Assembly (NCBI RefSeq): GCF_026914285.1
Contig: NZ_CP113864.1
Location: forward strand, 2,077,001-2,141,000
Source of the DNA: Caldicellulosiruptor naganoensis
GTDB lineage: Bacteria > Bacillota > Thermoanaerobacteria > Caldicellulosiruptorales > Caldicellulosiruptoraceae
Reading direction: 5' to 3'
DNA: 64,000 nt
This document shows, piece by piece, positions 1 through 10,286 of the stretch (position 1 is the first letter of the stretch; every line of letters begins with the position of its first letter). A program made the position numbers and the translations under genes. The notes under the pieces were generated by a model. It saw nothing but the letters and a program-made list of their open reading frames with translations. It was not told where the DNA came from and did no database searches.

Positions 1-68
1 ATTTTATCAATAACACCTGTTGCAAAGGCTATTGAAAATATCATAAACAAGATTTTGCTCAGTTGCAT
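1..68 (-). CDS. N-terminal 22 codons of an unidentified membrane protein, cut by window edge
   Basis: An ATG at 68 on the minus strand opens a reading frame that runs off the left edge. Its first residues are MQLSKILFMIFSIAFATG, a hydrophobic stretch like a signal anchor or first membrane helix. A weak AAGTGAG ribosome site lies just upstream. The family cannot be told from 22 residues. It lies immediately downstream of the decayed GH127 gene on the same strand. Confidence 0.35.
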   Translation of the reverse strand, partial: MQLSKILFMIFSIAFATGVIDK

Positions 69-104
69 CTTTAAACTCACTTCTCAAACTTCATTTGTTT
101 AGAG

Positions 105-785
105 TTATTTTACCACAAGATCAAAAGTTTTGCTTAAAACAACAATCGCCACGTCCTGAGTCACTTCATAGAGCTTTACAAGCGCAAGTTCAATCTCCGG
201 ATGACCATCATACCCAGGGATTTTACCTTCTTCTTTGCCAAAAATGCTGTATATGTGGTCTGCAAGCTTTTTTACAATCTCCAAAAGGCTTGTTTTGCCA
301 GTTGCCAGAAAATGTGCAACACCAGGCTCTATCATGTGCCCTGCAGTGTAGAGTTCGTGACACTCTTTTAAATTTGTCCACCTTTTACCCTTTCCTTTGA
401 TGGTAAAATATGTATTGAGGTATTCTTCTTCCCACTGAGCCTTGCCAATAAGCTCTATAACCTCGTCAACCTTCTCTTCCAAATCAGGATTTGGATATTT
501 TTCAAGGACATATGAAGCTGCCTCAAGCCACTTTGCAACATCACTGTCTTGAAAAACAAATCCCTCAAATTCCCCATCTTCAAGTCCTGCTGCTATTCTG
601 AAATTCTTTATTGCATGGCTTTTGACCGGAATATCAACTAAATCATTTAATATCTCCCACTGATATGACACAACTACATCAGGAATAAGTTCTACATATC
701 TTCCTCAGAACAAGTCTTTAATAGTGACATCTTTTATTTCTATTTCTGACGATTTAAGGGAATTTGTGAAATGATTTTCGATCAT
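105..785 (-). pseudogene. Decayed, truncated GH127 beta-L-arabinofuranosidase-like gene
   Basis: The reading frame matches the N-terminal part of GH127 (DUF1680) proteins, which release beta-L-arabinofuranose from plant glycans. Recognisable pieces are CHELYTAGHMIEPGVAHFLA and GHPEIELALVKLYEVT. The original start is the ATG at 785, with AGGTGG upstream. Codon 27 is TGA (705-707) where the family has Trp after Phe, so a TGG to TGA change has stopped the frame. After the YEVT motif the sequence diverges and ends at 105. Only about 215 residues of a usual 600-650 remain. An internal ATG at 671 leaves 188 codons open, but no active enzyme is plausible. It lies downstream of the xylanase on the same strand, consistent with a former hemicellulose locus. 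Confidence 0.8.
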
Positions 786-896
786 ATTTTTTCACCACCT
801 AAATCCTTAGTTTTTTGCTTTACTTTTATTTTCTGACATCTTTCTTGATTTTTCAAGTTGAAAAAGTAGTAATTTGGGTAGAGAGATTTTAGGTAA

Positions 897-946
897 AAAA
901 TAAAAGTTGAGGTGAGGCTCTCTTTTACCCCACCTCAACTTTTTTG
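897..946 (-). terminator. Rho-independent terminator after the xylanase gene
   Basis: The arms AGTTGAGGTG (905-914) and CACCTCAACT (931-940) form a 10-bp stem. A T-rich tract follows in the minus direction, and an A/T tract on the other side makes it potentially bidirectional. Confidence 0.75.
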
Positions 947-967
947 TAAATTTTTCAAGAAGTTATC

Positions 968-3900
968 TTATTTTCTTAAGACATCCAATGCTCTCATAAT
1001 TAGTGCAATAAATTCTGCTCTTGTTATTGTGTTTTGTGGTCTGAAAGTCTTATCTGGATAACCTTTTACTATTCCTAAACTATATGCTTTTGCTAAGTAT
1101 TCTACATCGATTGAAGATTGTTCAAGAAGGTCTGTAAATTCAAGCTCTTTGGGTTCTATATCTACACCACTTTGTTCTAATAACTTCATTATAATTGCTA
1201 CAGCCTCAATTCTTGTAAGCGGTCTATTTGCATCATCAACCTCTGTAATAACTTCGTTGTCAAGCAATGCCTTGATTGCTTGGGCTGCCCATTGTGGTGT
1301 ATTCTTAACTGTGCCTTCTTGCTTCGGCGCAATTTCAAATGCTCTTTGTGCAACTACTGCCGCCTCTGCAAATGAAACTTGCTTTGTCGGTTTGAGTGTC
1401 ATATCTTCATATCCTACTATGAGTCCACTTGTAACAGCTTTCTTGAATGTGTCATATGCCCAATTATCTTTTGATATATCCTTATAAATCTCATCAAGTC
1501 TTGCAACAACTACTGCTACCGTACCTACTTTGTTTGTTGTAATGGTTACTGAAGAGACATCTTTCTTTGTTGCAACAGGCAGCCATTTGCCTTTTTGTTC
1601 GTCGTATGCAAATGCAACTGGGATATTATCATCTTTGAATACTTGCGGCTCAACCTTTACCTCTAACTTAACTGGCTTTACAACATTACCGTTCTCTATC
1701 GTAACCTTGATTGGTTTTTCAACAAGTGTCCCAAGCCCAATTTCTTTATCTAACTTCTCAATCTTTTCAACTTTGATTGTTGCATTTGCGCCCAAAACAG
1801 CACCCTGTGGTACAACAACCTTTATGTCGTTTCCTACATTAACAGTTGTTGCTGATGTTGGATTTATCTTTGTTGTAACAACACCCTCCTGTTGTTGTGT
1901 CTGCTGAGTTGTCTGCTGTTGTTGCTGTTGCTGAGCAGGTTGCTGGGTTGTTTGTTGCTGCTGTGTTTGCTGCTGAGTTTGTTGAGTTTGCTGCTGCGTC
2001 TGTGTTTGCTGGGAAGGTGTTGTCGAGGTTATAATATATGTTATTGTGGTTGATGTTGAAGGCGATGTTGATGGCTGCTGTACAGTTGGTTGTTGTACAG
2101 GTGCAGCAATAAGCTCTAAGCAACCGAACTTAGTCGTATCTCTCCAATTGTTACCAATCTTATCGTTCCATGTCAGAACGCCAACTCTTTTGCCCGTATT
2201 ATCTGCATCATTTACTTGGATATCAAATCCTATAACCATTCCTTCAGAGAGCTTAGTTGTTCTCATATAGACCTGTGCTTCTACAATATATCCATTTGGG
2301 ATTATCTTTGTTGCTGTAATAAAGTTTTTAGCCTCCCCATTTGTTCCAAATGTTTGGGTATTCTCATAGTTTACCCTGTACTGAACATCATCGTTTTCAT
2401 AGTAAGGCGTCTTATGATTGTTTTCATCAATAAATATTTCGATAGAATCCTGTTCCCAAGGATTTGTGTTTGCCTTGTTCAAAAGTGGATCGTACACAAC
2501 TGCATATACATAGATGCAATTTTCATCCCACATCATTCTTGCTTTTGCATATGCTGAGTCATATACTGTGCCTGTAACTGTCACCTTTGTGTCAGTTGTT
2601 ATCTCCTGTGCATTTTGCCATGCATCATCTAATTCTGCATCAATCTTTGGCGTTCCCTTCGGTGCTGAAGCAAATTTTACGCTATCTGCCATTGTTAAAA
2701 TACCATAGGTGTCTGTTCCGATAAGCTGTGAATTTGTCTTATCGTTCCAGCTATATTGTACTCCATTGTCAACAACTGCAATGTCAAATCCTATGCTTGA
2801 ATTTACTGCTAAGCTATTATTCAAAAGAAGTTTTACTTCTACTACATACCCACTTAGCTGTTGCAGTACTACATAATCTTTCACATAGCCAATCTTTGAC
2901 TCAGTCTTTGCACCTGTTCTTGAAATTGAAACCCAGTGGTCATCATCTTTTAGTTCTGGCAACTTTCCATTGTCTCGGTCAACGAAAATCATAACCTTGT
3001 CATTGTTAACATCTACACTTGTATCGTTTACTGTGATATAAAGGCTAAGCTCATTGCCATTCCACAATGACCTTACTTGAGCAATATCCTGCCCTGCATC
3101 ATTTTGAATGGTAACTGGGATAGTTCCTTTGTATTCTTTATCCATAAGACCATCAATTCTTGGCTGTGCATTGTTCGCATAAGCCTTGTTTATAGCGAGT
3201 GGTAGCACTGACGGTTCAACAATTGCCCAGTATGCATACTTTGCCTGGTAGTTGCTGTCAAACAGCAGCGGCCAGTTAGGTCCATTTTTTGATAGCCAAG
3301 AATAATCATCTTTCAAACCCCAGAATGTTACATTTGTGACAATGCCCTTGTATTTTTTCAACATCTCGAAAATATCTCTGAACTTCTGTGCCTGCTTGAT
3401 GGCTATATCCTGTGGTAGAGAATTATAGCTTTGGCTGCTGCTTGTATAAACGCTGATATCAAGCTCTGTAATTTGAACTTCAAGACCCGGAATTGTGCTG
3501 AAAAGTTTTATTGTATCCTCAATCTCTTTCACTGTTGGAGACTCAACATTTATGTGACCCTGCAAACCTACCCCGTCTATCAAGCCTCTTTCATGCAGAG
3601 CTTTAACCAGGTTGTAAATAAACTGTCTCTTCTTTGGATTTTCAGTGTTGTAGTCGTTGTAGAAAAGCTTTGCATTTGGATCAGCTTGTCGTGCATATTG
3701 GAATGCCAGGATGATATATTCAGGTATTCCGCCGGTTTCTGGAGTTGGTCCTAAAATCCTGTACCATTCACTTCTTCTGTATCCATCTGGTTGATTTTCG
3801 TCAATTGCTTCGTTGACAACGTCCCATGCATAAATCTTTCCAGCATATCTTCCAACAAGTGTTTGAATATGTGTTTTTAATCTATCTCTCAAAAGCTGCT

Positions 3901-5290
3901 TATCCTCTGGCTTATTAGGATCAAGTGCCGTCCCATCTGAACGTTTGAAGAACCAATCTGGAGTTTGTTGATGCCATACAAGAGTATGACCTCTTATTCC
4001 AATACCATTTTGCTGAGCAAAATTTACATACTCGTCAGCAACATTGAAAGTAAAGTTACCTTCTGTCTTCTGAATAGCATCTGGTTTCATTTCATTTTCT
4101 GCGGTTATACTATTAAAATGCTTCAAAACCATTTGAACCTCAACAGGATTTGTAAGAACCCTATAAGGAATCGCAACACCAATGCTAAAGTAGTTTTTGT
4201 ACTGTTCAAACAAAGATGGTATCTCCCATTCAGGCTGTCTCACTCCAGCTGTTCCAGGATTTGGATCAACTATTTTCAGGTCATCAATATAGAAGCTGAG
4301 AGTTGCATTCGGAGATTCTACATACAAAAGCAGCTGAATTGCTGTTGTTGGTACTGAATACGTGCCTTTGAGCTCTACCCATGTATTTGTCCCTACATCC
4401 TTCTGGTGTACAATCGAATCATAGTCGGTGCTACCATCCGCATTTTTTCTCTCCATCGTCAAAGTCAATTTCTGGGTACTTCCCGTGTCCTGATATACCC
4501 ATACAGATATCTCATAACTCTTTCCTTTCTCTAAAAGTGATGTCACATCAATCTGCGCACCATTCCAATTTTGAGTTCTTCCTGTTACATACAAGCTTTT
4601 CGAACCTGTATGCGTTACTGTGTCCACTACAGAAATCGATACACTGCTTCCTCTTGGCTGCCATCCTTCAAATATACCTGACTCAAATGTTGTGCTCTTG
4701 ACAACAGGGTTTATACCTGCTCTGTTTGGACCTGCTATCTCAATATTGTCAACGTAAAACTCGACTGTCTTGCTTGTTGGAACACATACCAGGAGCTGAA
4801 TCTTTTCAATTTGATTTGATGTGGTTATTGTGAATTTACCATTGATTTTCTTCCAGAAGTTTGGAACTGCTACCTTGTCAATGACCTGAATGTACTTTTC
4901 TCCAGCAGAGTCTTTGAGATATGCGTAAACTGAAAATCTTTGAGGTTTTGCATCATTGTGATATACATACATGGAAACTGTGTAAGTAACAGATGGAGCA
5001 AGCTCACTGGTCAGGTCAACAATTGCACCATCCCATGCAGAAGTTCTACCAGAGACTTTTAGTGAATAATCCCCCTCATAAACAACTTTGTATACGGTCT
5101 CAACAGTAGTTGAAGCCCCTCTTGCCATCCAGCCTTGAGTTCCATTTTCAAAATCGTATTTAGCGTAGTAATCTAAAGGATTCTGTGTCTGGGCAGAAAC
5201 CTTTTGACCAAAAGATGGGCTCAAAGCAGGTGCTATGATGCTTACCAAAAATACCAAAAGCACAAGTAATGCGAGAGTTTTTCTTCGCAT
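968..5290 (-). CDS. S-layer-anchored multidomain endo-1,4-beta-xylanase (CBM22-CBM22-GH10-CBM9-CBM9-SLH)
   Basis: A secreted enzyme of about 1440 residues that cleaves internal beta-1,4 bonds in xylan while tethered to the cell surface. Residue positions are counted from the ATG at 5290, chosen over the TTG at 5317 because purine-rich ribosome sites precede it. Residues 1-33 are a signal peptide. CBM22 modules lie at about 45-185 and 197-343, GH10 at 353-698, and CBM9-like modules at 703-863 and 864-1065. A Gln/Thr/Pro-rich linker covers 1066-1133, an unassigned beta-rich domain 1135-1262, and SLH repeats 1265-1440 (TRAE motif near the end). The acid/base is Glu494 in WDVVNEAI and the nucleophile Glu609 in ITELDIS, both intact. 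The GH127 remnant lies downstream and the esterase diverges upstream. Confidence 0.96.
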   Translation of the reverse strand: MRRKTLALLVLLVFLVSIIAPALSPSFGQKVSAQTQNPLDYYAKYDFENGTQGWMARGASTTVETVYKVVYEGDYSLKVSGRTSAWDGAIVDLTSELAPSVTYTVSMYVYHNDAKPQRFSVYAYLKDSAGEKYIQVIDKVAVPNFWKKINGKFTITTSNQIEKIQLLVCVPTSKTVEFYVDNIEIAGPNRAGINPVVKSTTFESGIFEGWQPRGSSVSISVVDTVTHTGSKSLYVTGRTQNWNGAQIDVTSLLEKGKSYEISVWVYQDTGSTQKLTLTMERKNADGSTDYDSIVHQKDVGTNTWVELKGTYSVPTTAIQLLLYVESPNATLSFYIDDLKIVDPNPGTAGVRQPEWEIPSLFEQYKNYFSIGVAIPYRVLTNPVEVQMVLKHFNSITAENEMKPDAIQKTEGNFTFNVADEYVNFAQQNGIGIRGHTLVWHQQTPDWFFKRSDGTALDPNKPEDKQLLRDRLKTHIQTLVGRYAGKIYAWDVVNEAIDENQPDGYRRSEWYRILGPTPETGGIPEYIILAFQYARQADPNAKLFYNDYNTENPKKRQFIYNLVKALHERGLIDGVGLQGHINVESPTVKEIEDTIKLFSTIPGLEVQITELDISVYTSSSQSYNSLPQDIAIKQAQKFRDIFEMLKKYKGIVTNVTFWGLKDDYSWLSKNGPNWPLLFDSNYQAKYAYWAIVEPSVLPLAINKAYANNAQPRIDGLMDKEYKGTIPVTIQNDAGQDIAQVRSLWNGNELSLYITVNDTSVDVNNDKVMIFVDRDNGKLPELKDDDHWVSISRTGAKTESKIGYVKDYVVLQQLSGYVVEVKLLLNNSLAVNSSIGFDIAVVDNGVQYSWNDKTNSQLIGTDTYGILTMADSVKFASAPKGTPKIDAELDDAWQNAQEITTDTKVTVTGTVYDSAYAKARMMWDENCIYVYAVVYDPLLNKANTNPWEQDSIEIFIDENNHKTPYYENDDVQYRVNYENTQTFGTNGEAKNFITATKIIPNGYIVEAQVYMRTTKLSEGMVIGFDIQVNDADNTGKRVGVLTWNDKIGNNWRDTTKFGCLELIAAPVQQPTVQQPSTSPSTSTTITYIITSTTPSQQTQTQQQTQQTQQQTQQQQTTQQPAQQQQQQQTTQQTQQQEGVVTTKINPTSATTVNVGNDIKVVVPQGAVLGANATIKVEKIEKLDKEIGLGTLVEKPIKVTIENGNVVKPVKLEVKVEPQVFKDDNIPVAFAYDEQKGKWLPVATKKDVSSVTITTNKVGTVAVVVARLDEIYKDISKDNWAYDTFKKAVTSGLIVGYEDMTLKPTKQVSFAEAAVVAQRAFEIAPKQEGTVKNTPQWAAQAIKALLDNEVITEVDDANRPLTRIEAVAIIMKLLEQSGVDIEPKELEFTDLLEQSSIDVEYLAKAYSLGIVKGYPDKTFRPQNTITRAEFIALIMRALDVLRK

Positions 5291-5530
5291 TCTTTTCCTT
5301 TCCCTCCTCGATTTCAAATTTTGAAAGCAGTTTTAAATGAAATAAAAAATCCAAATATAAACACCCCGTTGTCATTTGAGCGTTTTTTGCTACGAAATCT
5401 CTTAAAAAAAAACCCAACTGACAGAAAAGGTACGCAGAGCCACCTTAAACTGTTTTATTTTTTAAGGAAAATCACTAAGATTATGCCTATATCACATCAT
5501 ACAAAAAACTTCTATTTTAAAATTGTGCTT

Positions 5531-5560
5531 TTCAAATTTTTATTTTAATGGTATTATAAT
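5531..5560 (+). promoter_or_regulatory. Probable sigma-A promoter for the esterase
   Basis: TTCAAA (5531-5536) and TATAAT (5555-5560) are separated by 18 bases, upstream of the esterase start at 5603. The rest of the divergent intergenic region (5291-5530) is AT-rich and must also hold the xylanase promoter, which I could not pin down. Confidence 0.45.
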
Positions 5561-5602
5561 GCTGTAGTAGATTTTCGATTGCAAAAGGGTGAAAGCGGGT
5601 TC

Positions 5603-6400
5603 ATGATATTACTGTGGGAAAAGGATGTTCCACTTTCTGACCCTCAAAATGAATTCGTACCATATTTAGAACCGTACCTGCTTGAAAACGGCAAACAAAA
5701 TTCATGTATAATTGTCTTCCCGGGCGGAGGATATACACACAGGGCAGAACATGAAGGCGCTCCTGTTGCAATGTGGCTCAATAGCATTGGAATTTCAGCC
5801 CTTGTGCTACATTATAGGGTAGCTCCTTATAAGCATCCAGCACCTCTTCTTGATGCAAAAAGGGCTGTAAGGCTTGTGAGGTATAATGCAAAGAAGTGGA
5901 ATATAAATCCAAAAAAGATTGGTGTTTTGGGATTTTCAGCAGGGGGACACTTGGCATCTACAGTGGGAACTCATTTTGATGACGGAGACAAAAAAAGCAA
6001 AGACCCTGTTGAAAGGACGTCTTCTCGACCAGACTGTATGATTTTGTGCTATCCTGTCATTAGTATGGCAGAATTTACTCATGAGGGTTCAAAAAATGCT
6101 TTGCTGGGAAGCAACCCTGACACAGTTGTAGTTTGGACACTTTCCACACACAACATGGTAACAGAATACACACCACCAACTTTTATATGGCACACAAGTG
6201 ACGACAGTTCAGTCAGAGTTGAAAACTCTCTTTTGTTTGCAATGGCATTGAGTAAACATAATGTACCTTTTGAGCTTCACATTTTCCCCTATGGAAGACA
6301 TGGTCTGGGGCTTGCTCAGGATACACCTTATGTAGAGACTTGGACAAAGCTTTGTGAAAAGTGGCTTGAGAGTATTGGATTTATTGAGAAAACAAGTTGA
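5603..6400 (+). CDS. Alpha/beta-hydrolase esterase, probable xylan acetyl esterase
   Basis: A 265-residue cytoplasmic serine esterase with no signal peptide. The oxyanion-hole motif PGGGY and the nucleophile motif GFSAGGH (Ser112 from the ATG at 5603) are present. An Asp in HTSDDSSV and a His in GRHGLG complete the triad. The family (BD-FAE/Axe-like lipases) removes acetyl or similar acyl groups from short xylo-oligosaccharides after import. The frame is open from a TTG at 5579, but AGGGTG precedes the ATG at 5603. It diverges from the xylanase and is followed 49 bases later by the TIM-barrel gene. Substrate is inferred from this context. Confidence 0.85.
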   Translation: MILLWEKDVPLSDPQNEFVPYLEPYLLENGKQNSCIIVFPGGGYTHRAEHEGAPVAMWLNSIGISALVLHYRVAPYKHPAPLLDAKRAVRLVRYNAKKWNINPKKIGVLGFSAGGHLASTVGTHFDDGDKKSKDPVERTSSRPDCMILCYPVISMAEFTHEGSKNALLGSNPDTVVVWTLSTHNMVTEYTPPTFIWHTSDDSSVRVENSLLFAMALSKHNVPFELHIFPYGRHGLGLAQDTPYVETWTKLCEKWLESIGFIEKTS

Positions 6401-6449
6401 AATTTGGCAGTAATTTAAAAATTCATATAGATTAAGGGAGGTTTTAAGC

Positions 6450-7591
6450 ATGCTTGAGAACACAAGTTATCAGATGAAGAGAAGAAGTATTGATGAGTTA
6501 ATTCAGCACCTTAAGACATTTGAGCTTGACCTCAAATTCTCTGTTGGAATCTGGTATTTTTCTGACCATCCAAGTAGATTCCATGCACCACTTGGAGAGA
6601 AAAGGTCTATTGAAGAACGATTAGAAGTTATTGCAAAGCTAAAAGACTATGGAGTTTGTGCTTTAGAGGCTCACTATCCAAATGAAATAAACGAAGACAA
6701 CTTGGACCTTTACAAAAAGTTTTCAAAGGACACAGGAATAAAAGTTTTGTCAGTAATTCCAAACCTCTTCTACGAAAGCGATTTCGAATTTTCATCGCTC
6801 GCATCCCCTATTGAAGAGGTAAGAAAAAAGGCAATTGAGAGGCTCAAAACATCTCTGATGCTAAACAAGGAGCTTGACTGTGAATTCTGTATCATCTGGC
6901 CTGGTGGAGACGGATATGAAAACAATTTGGAATTGACTTTATAAGAATGAGAGATAGATTTGCTGAAGGTATTGCCGAGGCAATGGACGCAGTACCTGGG
7001 GTAAAGGTTGCAATTGAGCCAAAGCCATATGAGCCAAGAGGAAGAATTATTTACGGTCTTACTGGCGAAGGTATACTTCTTGCACAAAAAGTCGAAAAAC
7101 TCCTTCAGAATCCAGAAAACAGGAAGATTTTAGAAAACGACTCACTTGTTGGTCTTAATCCTGAGGTTGGGCATGTTCTGATGGGATTTGAAGATTTGGC
7201 ATATGCATTTTCGCTTGCTCTTGAGTATGGAAAGCTCTATCATACACACTGGAACAGCCAACCACTTGGAAACTATGACCAAGACTTAAACGTGGGTGTT
7301 GTCTCACCTGAGCAGGCTGAAGCAGCGCTCTATGTTATGAAGATGTATGGATACAGAGGATATTTTGGAATTGACATAAATCCTGAGAGAATGCCAGTTG
7401 AGAGAGCTGTTATAAATTGTATCGATGCAATAAAGGCAATGAATGACAGAATTAATAACCTGCCACATGAGGATATAATCGCATGCACAGAAAAGCCACA
7501 CAAGAACAGAGGTATTTTAGAGGCAATCTTAATAAGAGCAAGGGCAAACAATCCTTCAATTCTATCGCCTATGCCAAAGGTTGAAAGGTAA
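6450..7591 (+). pseudogene. Xylose-isomerase-like TIM-barrel sugar isomerase, frameshifted
   Basis: Two abutting frames (6450-6944 and from about 6935 to 7591) join into one protein of about 380 residues of the AP-endonuclease-2/xylose-isomerase-like TIM-barrel superfamily. Pieces include WPGGDGYEN, VAIEPKPYEPRGR and HTHWNSQPLG. The conserved acidic and His residues look like a divalent-metal sugar isomerase or epimerase site. The break is in AACAATTTGGAATTGAC (about 6920-6936): one more T would read N-N-F-G-I-D and restore the frame through RMRDRF. The start ATG at 6450 has a strong AGGGAGG site. It could be a real lesion or a homopolymer sequencing error. The exact sugar is unknown; its neighbour suggests a pentose. 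Confidence 0.75.
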
Positions 7592-7622
7592 TTTTTACCG
7601 ATTATGGAATTGGTGAAACCCC

Positions 7623-7658
7623 AGCTGCAAGGGAAAAAATTTCTCTTGCAGCTCTTTT
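7623..7658 (+). terminator. Rho-independent terminator after the TIM-barrel gene
   Basis: AGCTGCAAG (7623-7631) pairs with CTTGCAGCT (7644-7652), followed by CTTTTTATTT. Confidence 0.85.
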
Positions 7659-7844
7659 TATTTATTTCAATGTATTCATTCAAGCCATTTTTGAATAATA
7701 TACATACCCTTTGCGCCAAAAATTCTCAAGAACTTTTTCTTGATTTTTATTCACATAACCATTAACATAAAAATAAGTAGAAAATTTTAAAATGAAAAGG
7801 AAATCTAAAAAACCTGAGATTTTATAGAGGAGGCGAAAGACGGT

Positions 7845-9080
7845 ATGGAGAGTTTTATTCAAAACATGTTTGCTGAGCGAATTGGCGGAAGCAATTTTGG
7901 CAAAGAGACTGTCCTTTACAAGTTTGAAAAAATCAAAAGAGCAAAGGCAAAAGCAAGAGAACTTCATCCTGACATGGAGTTAATTGATATGGGCGTTGGT
8001 GAGCCTGATGAGAAGGCCGATATGGGTATAATCGGAACTTTGGCTTATGAAGCTGGGAAGGATGAAAACAGAGGATATGCTGACAATGGTATTTATGAAT
8101 TCAAAGTGGCAGCTGCAAAGTATTTAGAAAGAGTATTCGGAGTAAAAGGTATAAATCCAGATACGGAAGTAAACCATGCAATTGGTTCAAAGTCAGCTTT
8201 GGCACTTTTGCCATATGCATTTATAAATCCCGGTGATGTAACAATCATGACTGTGCCGGGCTATCCTGTTCTTGGCACAATCACAAAGTGGCTCGGTGGT
8301 GAGGTTTACAACGTCCCGCTTTTGAAAGAAAACAACTTCTTGCCAGACTTGTCTTCAATTCCAGAGGATATCAGAAAAAGAGCAAAGCTAATGTATTTGA
8401 ACTATCCAAACAACCCGTGCGGGGCTGTTGCAACAAAGGAGTTTTTTGAAGAGGTTGTTGAATTTGCCGCAAAGAATAACATCATAGTAGTACATGACGC
8501 CGCATATGCAGCTTTGGTGTTTGATGGCTATAAACCTTTGTCTTTCTTATCAGTTGATGGTGCAAAAGAGGTTGGAGTTGAGATTCACTCTCTTTCCAAA
8601 GCATACAACATGACAGGTTGGAGACTTGCATTTGTTGCTGGAAATGAGCTTGTTGTAAAGGCATTTGCAGCTGTCAAAGACAACAACGACTCTGGTCAGT
8701 TCAAGGCAATCCAAAAAGCAGGAATATACGCTTTAGAGCATCCTGAGATTACTGAGAGAATAAATGAAAAATACTCCCGCCGCCATGACCTTTTAGTAAA
8801 AACACTAAGAGAGCTTGGTTTTGATGCACAAAAGCCAAAAGGGTCATTTTACCTGTATGTTGAGATTCCAAAGGGAATAAAAGGTGGAAGAAGATTTGAA
8901 ACTGCTGAGGAGTTTTCTGAATATTTGATTACAGAAAAGTGTATCTCCACCGTACCATGGGACGATGCAGGCCATTTTGTAAGATTCTCAGTCACATTTG
9001 AGGCAAAGACACCAGAGGATGAAATTAGAGTCATGGAAGAGCTAAAAAGAAGGCTATCTGACGTTGAATTTGAATTTTAG
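7845..9080 (+). CDS. dapL: LL-diaminopimelate aminotransferase
   Basis: A 411-residue class I/II PLP aminotransferase that converts tetrahydrodipicolinate directly to LL-diaminopimelate in lysine and peptidoglycan precursor synthesis. The start (M-E-S-F-I-Q) has GAGGAGG upstream. DapL-type features are NFGKETVLYKFEKIKRAK, MGVGEPDE, YPNNPCGA (substrate-binding Asn-Pro-Cys) and the PLP-lysine region HSLSKAYNMTGWR. It is a cytoplasmic dimer. The UPF0145 gene follows after 12 bases and coaX after that, so the three probably share a transcript. No lysine riboswitch was seen upstream. Confidence 0.95.
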   Translation: MESFIQNMFAERIGGSNFGKETVLYKFEKIKRAKAKARELHPDMELIDMGVGEPDEKADMGIIGTLAYEAGKDENRGYADNGIYEFKVAAAKYLERVFGVKGINPDTEVNHAIGSKSALALLPYAFINPGDVTIMTVPGYPVLGTITKWLGGEVYNVPLLKENNFLPDLSSIPEDIRKRAKLMYLNYPNNPCGAVATKEFFEEVVEFAAKNNIIVVHDAAYAALVFDGYKPLSFLSVDGAKEVGVEIHSLSKAYNMTGWRLAFVAGNELVVKAFAAVKDNNDSGQFKAIQKAGIYALEHPEITERINEKYSRRHDLLVKTLRELGFDAQKPKGSFYLYVEIPKGIKGGRRFETAEEFSEYLITEKCISTVPWDDAGHFVRFSVTFEAKTPEDEIRVMEELKRRLSDVEFEF

Positions 9081-9092
9081 GAGGTTTGGAAA

Positions 9093-9413
9093 ATGATAAT
9101 CACAACAACTCCTTCAGTAGAAGGGAAAAGAATTGTTGAGTACAGAGGAATTGTAAGCAGCGAAGTGATTGTGGGAGTAAATCTTGTAAAGGATTTTATT
9201 GCATCCATCACAGATTTATTTGGCGGAAGGTCTGGCACTTATGAAAATGAACTTATACGTGCAAGAGAAGAAGCTTTGCAGGAGCTTCAAAACAGAGCTG
9301 CTATGCTCGGCGCAAACGCAGTTGTTGGAATTGACATCGACTATGAGGTTCTGGGTGCTAATGGCAGTATGCTTATGGTCTCTGTAACAGGTACCGCTGT
9401 TGTTGTAGAATAA
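9093..9413 (+). CDS. UPF0145 (YbjQ-family) protein
   Basis: A 106-residue protein starting at an ATG with AGGAGG seven bases upstream. It carries the family pattern: [17 protein letters not shown] near the start, [12 protein letters not shown] in the middle, and [14 protein letters not shown] followed by a hydrophobic end. The family forms small ring-shaped oligomers and has no firmly assigned function. It sits between dapL and coaX with short spacers. Neither signal peptide nor membrane segment is present. Confidence 0.9.
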   Translation: MIITTTPSVEGKRIVEYRGIVSSEVIVGVNLVKDFIASITDLFGGRSGTYENELIRAREEALQELQNRAAMLGANAVVGIDIDYEVLGANGSMLMVSVTGTAVVVE

Positions 9414-9437
9414 AAATTTAAACTTAAGGTGAAAACC

Positions 9438-10229
9438 ATGGTGAAAGACAAACTTTTAGTAGTAGACATAGGCAATACAAACATTGTTTTTGGAGTTTAT
9501 AAAGGAAAGGACCTCCTTGCAAGCTATAGGATGAAGACAGATAAAGAAAAGGCTGCAGATGAGTTTGGAATCTTGATGACTCAGATGCTAAGTTACAATG
9601 GAATTTCGCCACAAGATATAATGGATGTGATAATCTCATCTGTTGTACCACCTATAATGTATTCATTCGAAAGAGCTATACAAAAGTATTTTGGCTGCAC
9701 ACCAATAGTTGTTGGACCGGGAATAAAAACCGGACTTAATATCAAAACTGAAAACCCCAAAGAGGTTGGATCGGACAGAATCGTTAATGCTGTTGCTGTA
9801 AATGAGCTTTATGGTGGGCCTGCTGTGATAATTGATTTTGGCACAGCAACAACATTTTGTGCTCTTTCTTCAAAATCAGAGTATCTTGGCGGTGCAATTG
9901 CACCGGGGATAAAAATCTCAGCTGAGGCGCTTTTTTCACATGCAAGCCGTCTTCACAGGATAGAACTTCAAAAACCGCCAACAGTAATCGGAAAAAATAC
10001 AGTCCATGCAATGCAATCAGGCATTATCTATGGTTATGTCGGACTTGTTGACTATATGGTGAATAAAATCAAGGAAGAGATGAACGAAAAGGATGCAAAA
10101 GTAGTTGCAACAGGTGGGCTTGCAAGGCTTATTGCTCAGGAGTCAAAAACAATCCAGATTGTAAATCCCACCTTGACCTTGGAGGGGTTGAGGATAATAT
10201 ACTATAAAAATAAACAGCTGAACATATAA
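9438..10229 (+). CDS. coaX: Type III pantothenate kinase
   Basis: A cytoplasmic kinase of about 263 residues for the first step of coenzyme A synthesis (pantothenate to 4'-phosphopantothenate). The N-terminal [14 protein letters not shown] is the phosphate-binding motif of the acetate/sugar-kinase fold. [23 protein letters not shown] and GGAIAPGI are the other CoaX signatures, and [11 protein letters not shown] lies near the end. The ATG at 9438 is preferred over the in-frame GTG at 9429 because TAAGGTGA precedes it. It ends at a strong hairpin shared with the convergent CotS gene. Confidence 0.95.
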   Translation: MVKDKLLVVDIGNTNIVFGVYKGKDLLASYRMKTDKEKAADEFGILMTQMLSYNGISPQDIMDVIISSVVPPIMYSFERAIQKYFGCTPIVVGPGIKTGLNIKTENPKEVGSDRIVNAVAVNELYGGPAVIIDFGTATTFCALSSKSEYLGGAIAPGIKISAEALFSHASRLHRIELQKPPTVIGKNTVHAMQSGIIYGYVGLVDYMVNKIKEEMNEKDAKVVATGGLARLIAQESKTIQIVNPTLTLEGLRIIYYKNKQLNI

Positions 10230-10237
10230 AAACTAAA

Positions 10238-10281
10238 AAGGGCAGATAAACCAAAGTACTACAAATGGTTTATTTGCCCTT
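10238..10281. terminator. Bidirectional terminator between coaX and the first CotS-like gene
   Basis: AAGGGCAGATAAACCA (10238-10253) pairs perfectly with TGGTTTATTTGCCCTT (10266-10281). A- and T-rich flanks suit both directions. Confidence 0.85.
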
Positions 10282-10286
10282 TCTCT

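Noticed and set aside
1839-2123. 94-codon ORF rich in Asn, Thr and Ala on the minus strand
   Set aside because: It is the out-of-frame shadow of the xylanase Gln/Thr linker.
7660-7844. Lysine riboswitch before dapL
   Set aside because: The region is AT-rich, with no conserved lysine-riboswitch core or terminator pair.
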